Positions 29,401 to 29,826 of a DNA stretch of 32,373 nt are shown in pieces. The translations under genes were made by a program, and so were the position numbers. Origin of the DNA: Candidatus Thalassarchaeaceae archaeon (lineage in GTDB: Archaea > Thermoplasmatota > Poseidoniia > Poseidoniales > Thalassarchaeaceae); contig JAQXEZ010000001.1 of the NCBI GenBank assembly GCA_029250605.1, positions 66,498 to 98,870 on the forward strand. Direction: 5' to 3'. The notes beneath the pieces were generated by a model. That model worked only from the letters and a program-made list of their open reading frames with translations, was not told the origin of the DNA and did no database searches. The first letter of the stretch is position 1; the number at the start of each line of letters is the position of its first letter.

Positions 29401-29738
29401 GTGAAAGTCAGGTCGCTGCCGACGTCCGTGAACATGAGGTACTGACCCATCTCCTTGTCGTCGTCACCGTAGCTGGCGGTGTTCTCGTGGCCCGTCTTGC
29501 CCTCCTCGCCGTTCCCCCAGCACTTCATCTGGTTCAGCGTCCCGATGACGCAGGCGTGGTCGATCCCGATGTCGATCGACACCACCCCTGAGTTGTCCAG
29601 GGTCTCCGACCTGAGCGGGGTTTCGCCGAGCTCCTCGCTGGAGAAGTCCAGTGACGTGAGAAGGATCAGCTGCGTGCTCGTCAGCATGAGCAGGACCAGG
29701 GTCAGCGCCCTGACGGAGGCACATGCTTGCGCTCGCAT
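11499..29738 (-). CDS. Giant (about 6,080-residue) membrane-anchored surface protein with RCC1-like, propeller, Ig and Ca-binding repeats and a coiled-coil/HhH cytoplasmic tail
   Basis: One uninterrupted 18.2-kb frame. The ATG ending at 29738 gives MRAQACASVRALTLVLLMLTS, a signal peptide; a TTG at 29753 would add 5 residues. Order of parts (residue numbers from the ATG): RCC1-like group 1 (52-480), propeller-like region (490-880), TSP3-like Ca motifs (885-940), RCC1-like group 2 with a jelly-roll-like insert (945-1350), 21 'D..G.PHI.Y.D' repeats (1358-2380), RCC1-like group 3 (2404-2980), Ca motifs (2983-3103), propeller-like (3117-3490), Ig-like (3502-3588), propeller-like (3590-4065), Ig-like modules (4067-4424), 145-residue Ca/Ig units from 4425, a transmembrane helix with nine consecutive Leu (5396-5420), a small beta domain, a charged coiled coil (about 5555-5845) and two HhH domains (5850-5930, 6002-6079). 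Sequons are abundant. It is probably an adhesin or environmental receptor; the ligand is unknown. Confidence 0.93.
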   Translation of the reverse strand: MRAQACASVRALTLVLLMLTSTQLILLTSLDFSSEELGETPLRSETLDNSGVVSIDIGIDHACVIGTLNQMKCWGNGEEGKTGHENTASYGDDDKEMGQYLMFTDVGSDLTFTDVGAGQRHTCALINDGSVRCWGSNPLLGSYSGEVGSGSRGDGYMEMGSAIPPMARFGPDSSAYPGHLATSISVGNLHTCAITNDTTEDWLWCWGESGSGQLGRGNAETMWDTNESGAQVDLPDRGVGLSQVSAGSSHTCILWEDGETGCWGSNSHGQLGIGSTEDIGDDENLAANMELVDLPSGRTATSISAGEDMTCAILDDASLACWGSGGDGRLGSESTTDIGDGAGEMGDNLVTVDLGSGLTVVSFATGFGSSCAILDDGDATTPYTTKCWGKGNDGALGYGDAVTRGDGQYEMGNYLPSVDLGTSIHATSIDVGDSFACAILNNSQVKCWGTGMGGRTGLGKSGATGDESGEMGDDLDYVELFMPEPTLDQPCDLPAEGEALSQETLDSTSSYVGNKTSTAMTPDSCGAVAYVDEANDVVRFGILYKGKWSTEAVYENATGDYRVKDVSLTIDPSGIPHIVISDHAGGGSMYYATKVDGDWSNTAVPDLNQDPIANSIEVDNDGNLYIVSQGYNTTLSTLFGKVHAITCSSAQYASTKCVGGTSDWTDWLADYDLEHATLSNSLDTDVALDGTIHVTYIANESCTAISCQDEPGHVMVVQLDSDGFGTPVNTSALAHVPGQFDTGGAGYSAVAGNSSLALDLGLDGSMHIAYLGSPDGIHYLSCSSACDSPGSWTSEDITDSVDITDTGVIDIAVGADLSVLVMAATADGTYALQKSRGSWEKTELEGTGGSDWVGVELSEQGKMWGYAYYPGTSAAMTIFTQEGVATAGLLTDIDGDGWSRLDEMRCGTDYSNSSSTPVDADGDGVCDLFDDWEDTSVSESDALAIGEEFGCAVLSDSSVACWGDNSEGQLGSASAGSSSAYAVLVDLPAGFEAEAVDAGSAHACSTGLDGSLVCWGRNANGQLGRGTSSSSEAPGYVTLPSGVTVSQFAAGADHNCMTGTDTNMYCWGNGGDDRTGKIINAANSETQYENFTDNSRSWTSSWTSYMQGPGEGRDYVLRSLYNSWRAETLTSSDSFSVSQGDVVSFKMKARYHGNNGYTSEYLRIYAGGQLLSQIDSNVTTSGGSLSSWQNVAFEVPDSYSGSGDVSIQIYVYGHYNEVHIDDLRVKNMEYGSIGSVLEPSRALWDASGGVSQIALGARHSCALLSSGSVNCWGHNGGSYSNILGSPGYTGTSTYDPKEVDLSGSSSLVSSNWTGITVDGINAGDGVTCAVMRSSEALCWGTSSQTSYADPVVSTVASTGDVGRSPALTTDSSGNWLLAYNDGGGISYARYDGTAWSTASACTSSDECDGTRGIGVAEDSRGTTHFLSYDEAAEQLVHTRHLNNITTMASVTGHDPRYFAIARDPSTEELHLAYYRASGKKLMHKTFNGTGWTDAAVIDDDESYTGYSWNGMKIDAGGNLHLSYWSWSTSGTDDTWLKYAHYNGTSWAVETLQSIMDQDNPIMHTSLDLDSSGNPHISYYDHKNDTLRYTYHDGADWVDQTLTVDDSNDNGRYNSIALDSSDHPRIAYRNETSDDLELATWSGTEWTREVVDSTNNVGSWASIAIDSSDLSRIAYFYDQGYDLRYASHDGASWSFQDIDTSVQSQSIVLELDDSDRPRIAYQDYYNEAWLAYNNSGTGDEWQTVRVWDGYDIGDNMAMTLDYSTGTAYMAYRQLDWPADGGLLSTVYTGTVLASDAVASSGETANSVGMDPEAHISGSTVIAPFLNGTDGSSPAFVEMSTIRRPGSAITTVEGFSHIVGSYGISMALDGAGNQHISFYNSSASSLMYAKFDGYSWNVEEVDNGGASGQFSSIAIDSSGNPHISYVNSTTYPNAVMYAHHNGSAWSIEVVDATPYYAYDTSIDLDSSDNAHISYGVYNNSCGTCYNLRYSYHNGTDWVYEDVKDYSTNWGYSNTGKNSHIKLNSTDVPHVVFYEDYYDDVYISIRVNGTWSSSSVDDYGGWYLSSGERAISLAIDSTDGLHVAYYDIGGRFLEYAHRGIGDPSWTKTNVHDQGNHYIGTSVSIAVDSADRPHIAYLDRSQYDLEYAWFDGSEWLVETLDEFGSTGWHPSIALDGRDQVHIAYQNYSQNRLMSLVIANGLAATEKVAQVGTHGYGLGFAVGASGGMHLSFYNGSDSSGSLQYATKGGSSWTSVTIDDSSTMVGAHSDLALDGSGNPHISYVDSTNGLLRYAYHDGTSWSLSTVDPSGSVLGYTSIAVDADGNPRIAYHDGTLRLAEWDGASWTLTTQDAGSAGQGTQITLDADGKAMIAYFDEDGGDLSFSLAGHQSPAVMGNSQFHPTGASMGSGTTGLASLDLGETHGCAVSSSSLICWGVASGGQLGNGAGAVTSTDPVSVTTVAGWTPLEVSVSTSSGSGGGTSCALYSSDSSGDRRIMCWGDGSSGQMGGGGAASLTAPASTDLVMLDSTTPLGASDGSESLSSSPYDVAEISLSEIGKFGCARSSQGHVKCWGYNYYGQLGNGNTSTASDGEDEMGENLPFVPLGANRTATGISVGENHACALLDDGSVKCWGRNNYGQLGINNTTTIGDGANEMGDLLAAVDLGSGRTATEIATGQHHTCALLDEGSVKCWGYNGYGQLGIGNSTTMGDNEVGDDLPAVDLGTGRTAIAIEAGATSTCAILDSGVLKCWGYNYYGQLGQGHNENIGHGPDLDSNGISCHPTLDTDLNTRECNARMGDGLPAVDLGDGRTAVSVSAGYESTCAVLDNGSVRCWGINSDGRTGLGTTSGRTGDADGEMGDDLPNVELGTGRTAASISVGYSHVCALLDDLSIACWGDNGQGQLGIGTNNDVDTAAEMGAGLETADLPTTGSSSVSSGWYYSCAVIEDGTVRCWGMDNDGRLGVYDGVDDDIGDESGEMGSELQITNLYMVPPDFDGDGWIDIWDSDDDNDGYIDVIDDLPFDQRDWFDHDDDGIGVNTDTDDDDPDVMTADQDTVTKWSDAEEIACGTLWWSSISEPTDYDGDGICDAIDDDVDGNSWNDTYQIECYGGEPSTWSQRGVWDNTGDEPISGGDNPVYGYDFFISDYGIRVFATYGDSWSHNSLLKFDGTVATQMTYYGHVGYWGMEERNGIVYVIDQYGITRGIDENGSISSLSSRSDHSIASAQDVAISVEGDMVVRWDDSDGGSDIKGWYLNGTEFSINVPGGLSDNYNHHPQIDFGPNGKLHLLTVNVSARDAGLPVGFYHYTADLNSSLSGSATVSWSSPKLVLDRNQSTSWASGYNYSSTDHGRAELHVSSDGTAYAAMYNETNLWFSVYGGSSWSTEEIAASTGRNEGVEIATNSTGVAHVAWINHTSDKLMLSHKSGVSWIHEEVWQSDGWEGSTVNPQSLNYAGLRLDFDRQDDPYLLSIDANDSSSAILHHKGVLLDPSYTFQPTDAGGDGVCDTLQYAVMDYGTSSLVVTKGELVSLTPTFEGQALVEVWAPSLPAGLSLNNTTGEITGVPTVVDTTGTAHTIYSNSSGESYPVTITFTVRSPAPVHAGYGQWADHQSTYYNNGRGYTLHEYDSDSNLYYYGRYQSTSAWSADGLSVSISSGDLYVAKRWANGTWAWVVPLTPTSGIPGAMAVDGSGNTYVTGHRASGALDLPGTEHDLPDREAAFFISLDTNGSTRWSQDAYIQGSTDANWKVSTQASVNNYGFTRMSVNETTGNLTVAGQISTNSASFRTVTFGNVTMEIPSTNYNYYRPFVVRINATGDFSWATTLTPASSSHRTLQGMGVHDDGSVEVLMRANGDTQLGGHTVGNDTYHYVIGRMNGTGAWTGASKITSESPAGFDGNYDSAMMEVTPSGDMVMAIWSVNDLSSLNVTGSVSWFNETCSDSLVVIRLSGAEWSTEASREFCLSANSGFYAEYYSLLEVDPQGMPVLFLGQRTYNVAGHHRILRLDSNLNPDFEEYLLYANNPAYSYILDWEDVAFDPLGNMLVNYYDSTCGLYWNGSPMGGTSNNCEYNSEFFMETVGHTIDGANLVEGESSTLWGVTGLSAMGATCYQGTSYCDEYLDSWVSTALPVGLSIDSDTGLISGTATSNMSLSEFTLWMNDTALGNNQFNVSFLILNGRPTISYNQTAFVMERGLEIEPIAPSEVNGTILNWTFVPALPSGLTLGESNGTVYGTPTVNLTEQTFQLRVTSEGGTTAVNFQFTINEPIANISYGNGTFNIPRDALVSIQPTIEGGAVESFAINSTDYPLGLTFNTINGFFEGIPLLVTNLTTYTVWANNSGGSASTEVSIWVIGNGIFLTFPTDDLLLTEGLPMQPIAGQTSGSTPESWEVYPDLPLGLTFGASNGSIWGTPTQVQNQTNYTIWANATGDQASSVTISITVLVDTDADGVADLYDPDDDNDGWNDTAEIDCGRDPLDSTDTPSDIDNDGVCDALDETDDRAIAMAYGVTNLELIVNVSNVSLVPITSGGGIASWEVSPSLPGGLILNNTTGEISGTPTATYNTTVHVFWANNSAYSASFNLSISASLLDTDGDGEPDITDEDDDGDGWSDVNETACSTGPLDEDDFPPDSDGDGVCDPLDLIDDSPIFLAYAVSAVNLTTNITSLEMAPIVLGGEVREWETSPPMPSGLFFNNSTGEISGVANVTFTPTNFTIWANNSQYSSGFVINISSWRLDTDGDGIPDEDDTDDDDDGWTDEEEQACDTEQLDNTSIPSDSDGDGMCDLVDQFNDSPISLAYPQSTVVLVVNITPVQIQPIVFGGDVRDWEIHPELAAGLVFDNSTGQITGLSTEPFNATDYVIWANNTQYGSNFSINISSALLDTDGDGIPDESDDDDDNDGWGDSEESSCLTGVLDPLSFPEDHDGDGLCDGLDDIDDSDLFLVYSMTSQLLFVNEPMDSIVATTYGGDVRTWEIWPPLPEGLNLDGSLARSGQVNGTISGAPMFEFELQIFTVWANNSQYQSSVEITLQSVTPDPDDDAFDLIYLDSELNLTTNVDEVYMVPQIFGGNVSSWSISPDLPEGLEFNTTNGLITGFATEEVNGSTYTVTGSNSLFMDAFPITIFAKHLDTDEDGVPDIFDPDDDGDGWNDTVEIQCGTDPLYIVSSPEDHDGDWICDPNDEFDDSPIVFFYPNDKLVLTVGEEMEPLEPLVAPNSGGIMLFSVLPELPAGLVLDNTTGVISGTPEEAWRHVILEYSHTFRAENAQWDFSYRVDFDIFWPEDNTTDEDGDGWPDLVELECNTDPTNASSFPEDIDLDGICSYIDEDDDGDNIGDPIDKFPKNPTAWDDTDNDTMPDELTCRYLTDSANCTFDLVEDLDDDNDGWPDLNETSCGTDSKDNLSVPEDDDGDGVCNLLEVYVPDAVKILWICCFPLLLLLLLLLWVINPFTTREEEILGPEPEYTRTEDGWQKGSGEYDDPYVLKPVKGIRKGSFARSHEVINVSNISPRLKCDFTDMSSEDNGSRFRMQSIKSNSRGDIEFRLEFNDDGDTVNTTEYTGLIRLGKATVYFQWAVEVEVHHDTPEEERAKKRAKRIEGDAKKKAAQLEREAVEKAADAEIDAKKKAAQLERDLKAKIERVEREAEKRTAEADLKAAKAEMKAAEAERAAAMKLAEARRESKREEEERLQREKEEEKRAAKEDAKKAAEEEERKAEEERKAEEEAAELRAILRKKAEDRKAEEEENRASEEAAKKEAEEEAKRIERAAEERAALLKREAEERAGRIERDAAKKAAEVEREAQIKAVEAKEKLRKRAIERKRQMELEERDNQLAREKAAERFASMEKELEERKSKLEELDAETKKKESALLRVAEKSKGIDFGILGFATADNKDQLQEIKGIGPFIEEKLNALGIFTFAQISRMTSELEDKVNDAIEFFPGRVKRDEWANQARSFVDLEGGSVSKPPPPEGDISSPTDKELLDRAKEEIGKKEIADEKEKEMQIRREKAAELLSRSKSEEKTDRVEEDESGIDFATIGFGSEEDRDDLQQIDGIGRFVEKKLNAIGIYKISQIANMDQSISDEVNDAIGLGPGRIDRDEWALQAKRLIR
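11502..12191 (-). other. Two tandem helix-hairpin-helix domains at the giant protein's C-terminus
   Basis: The first copy spans 11955-12191 and the second 11502-11735. Both read IDF..(I/L)GF, then DxLQxIxGIG.F.E.KLNA.GI...QI, then VNDAI...PGR(V/I).RDEW..QA. The pattern 'GIG..x..KLN..GI.T..QIA ... GRI.R..W..QAK.L' is a known HhH-type module appended to diverse bacterial proteins. HhH hairpins usually bind nucleic acid backbones, but some act only in protein contacts. Here they lie on the cytoplasmic side of the single membrane helix. Confidence 0.8.
12195..13075 (-). other. Charged coiled-coil region of the giant protein's cytoplasmic tail
   Basis: About 290 residues almost entirely of Glu, Lys, Arg and Ala with no Pro or Gly breaks, giving heptad-like patterns (KKKAAQLERE, EERKAEEERKAEEE). 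It contains short in-frame DNA repeats such as CTCTTCCTCGGCCTTCCG near 12655-12690. It should form a long rod or coiled coil between the juxtamembrane beta domain and the HhH pair. Confidence 0.85.
13479..13553 (-). other. Transmembrane helix of the giant protein
   Basis: Residues 5396-5420 run DAVKILWICCFP, nine Leu, then WVIN. It is preceded by acidic Ca-binding motifs (outside) and followed by TTREEE and the charged tail (inside). This is the only membrane segment after the signal peptide, so the protein is type I with about 5,370 residues outside and about 660 inside. Confidence 0.88.
13960..16466 (-). repeat. Tandem Ca-binding/Ig-like units, four spaced at exactly 435 bp
   Basis: Each unit begins DTDxDGxPD with a thrombospondin-3-like Asp-rich Ca motif (DxDxDGDG, DDDDDGW), a single Cys, a second DxDGDGxCD motif with another Cys, then an Ig-like half ('GG.V..WE..P.LP.GL.FNN.TGEISG...WANNSQY'). 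Units begin at 16466, 16031, 15596 and 15161, 435 bp (145 residues) apart and aligning without gaps for the first three. The fourth has an insertion and is followed by an Ig-only unit; a fifth begins at 14426. Confidence 0.9.
16470..17540 (-). repeat. Ig-like (He_PIG-type) module array without Ca motifs
   Basis: About four successive modules of about 90 residues with the pattern 'P.I.GG...SW.V.P.LP.GLTF...NG.I.GTP........T.WANN', as in putative-Ig (He_PIG) domains of secreted proteins. It lies between the propeller-like region and the Ca/Ig units. Confidence 0.75.
17545..20395 (-). other. Two propeller-like regions separated by an Ig-like module
   Basis: The part at 19270-20395 holds repeats such as LLKFDGTVATQ, VYVIDQYGI and PQIDFGPNGKLHLL. 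The part at 17545-18970 has SBBP-like repeats (AMAVDGSGNTYVTGH, FISLDTNGSTRWSQ, FVVRINATGDFSWATTL). An Ig-like module ending in VTITFTV lies between them (about 18975-19235). Fold assignment is by pattern only. Confidence 0.6.
20430..20795 (-). other. Thrombospondin-3-like Ca-binding segment
   Basis: Asp-dense motifs DFDGDGWIDIWDSDDDNDG and DYDGDGICDAIDDDVDG, with paired Cys, match TSP3-type calcium loops. It links RCC1-like group 3 to the next propeller-like region, and probably stiffens the stalk when calcium is bound, as in sea water. Confidence 0.8.
20800..22525 (-). repeat. RCC1-like repeat group 3 (nine Cys-paired repeats)
   Basis: Nine repeats of the form 'H.CALLDDGSVKCWG.N.YGQLG' at a period near 60 residues (about 183 bp). 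The central ones are very alike at the DNA level. Each has a Cys pair about 10 residues apart, likely a disulfide within a blade. RCC1 repeats form seven-bladed propellers; secreted versions occur in bacteria and archaea and are not tied to chromatin. Confidence 0.88.
22590..25665 (-). repeat. About 21 propeller-like 'SIALDSSGNPHISYYD' repeats
   Basis: About 21 units of 45-50 residues follow the pattern 'S(I/L)A(I/L)DSSG.PHI(S/A)Y.D.....L.YA..DG..W....VD'. The alternating strands and Trp endings suggest beta-propeller blades, enough for three propellers of seven or similar. They are not classical Asp-box (SxDxGxTW) repeats. A similar shorter set is at about 27100-28260. Confidence 0.8.
25690..26905 (-). 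repeat. RCC1-like repeat group 2 (five repeats) split by a jelly-roll-like insert
   Basis: Cys-paired repeats FGCAVLSDSSVACWG, HACSTGLDGSLVCWG and HNCMTGTDTNMYCWG come first, then an insert at about 26040-26520, then HSCALLSSGSVNCWG and VTCAVMRSSEALCWG. The insert (about 160 residues) has 'SRSWTSSWTSY', 'SFSVSQGDVVSFKMKARY', 'LRIYAGGQLL' and 'VHIDDLRV', typical of a carbohydrate-binding or MAM-like jelly roll ending in 'IDDLRV'. Confidence 0.75.
28300..29585 (-). repeat. RCC1-like repeat group 1 (seven repeats)
   Basis: Seven Cys-paired repeats directly after the signal peptide (HACVIGTLNQMKCWG through FACAILNNSQVKCWG), interleaved with 'GD...EMG..L..VDLGSG.T...I..G' linkers. Seven repeats would fill one RCC1 propeller at the tip of the molecule. 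Confidence 0.88.
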
Positions 29739-29758
29739 AACCCCCAACGTCAAACTCC

Positions 29759-29776
29759 ACTTTTGATACTATCCGC
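29759..29776 (-). promoter_or_regulatory. Candidate archaeal promoter of the giant gene
   Basis: Read on the minus strand, GATAGTATCAAAAG is centred about 26-29 bp before the ATG at 29738, the distance expected for a TATA box of a leaderless or nearly leaderless archaeal transcript. No strong Shine-Dalgarno motif lies at the usual spacing. Position is suggestive, sequence match is weak. Confidence 0.3.
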
Positions 29777-29798
29777 GGAAATCCCTCGTTTTCGATTT

Positions 29799-29821
29799 CA
29801 GACACCCCTATAGGGTGTCTG
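29799..29821 (-). terminator. Inverted repeat between the coiled-coil gene and the giant gene
   Basis: CAGACACCC (29799-29807) and GGGTGTCTG (29813-29821) are perfect 9-bp arms around CTATA. It begins 5 nt after the stop codon of the upstream gene on the minus strand and lies before the giant gene's candidate promoter. That fits a terminator-like or RNA-processing hairpin, although no T tract follows. A protein-binding operator is the alternative. Confidence 0.5.
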
Positions 29822-29826
29822 TTGCA

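Noticed and set aside
20800-29585. RCC1 repeats as evidence of a eukaryotic chromatin factor
   Set aside because: The repeats follow a signal peptide and carry Cys pairs typical of secreted prokaryotic versions; neighbouring genes are archaeal.
29799-29821. The inverted repeat as an insertion-sequence end
   Set aside because: No transposase frame, no matching copy elsewhere in the window and no target duplication.
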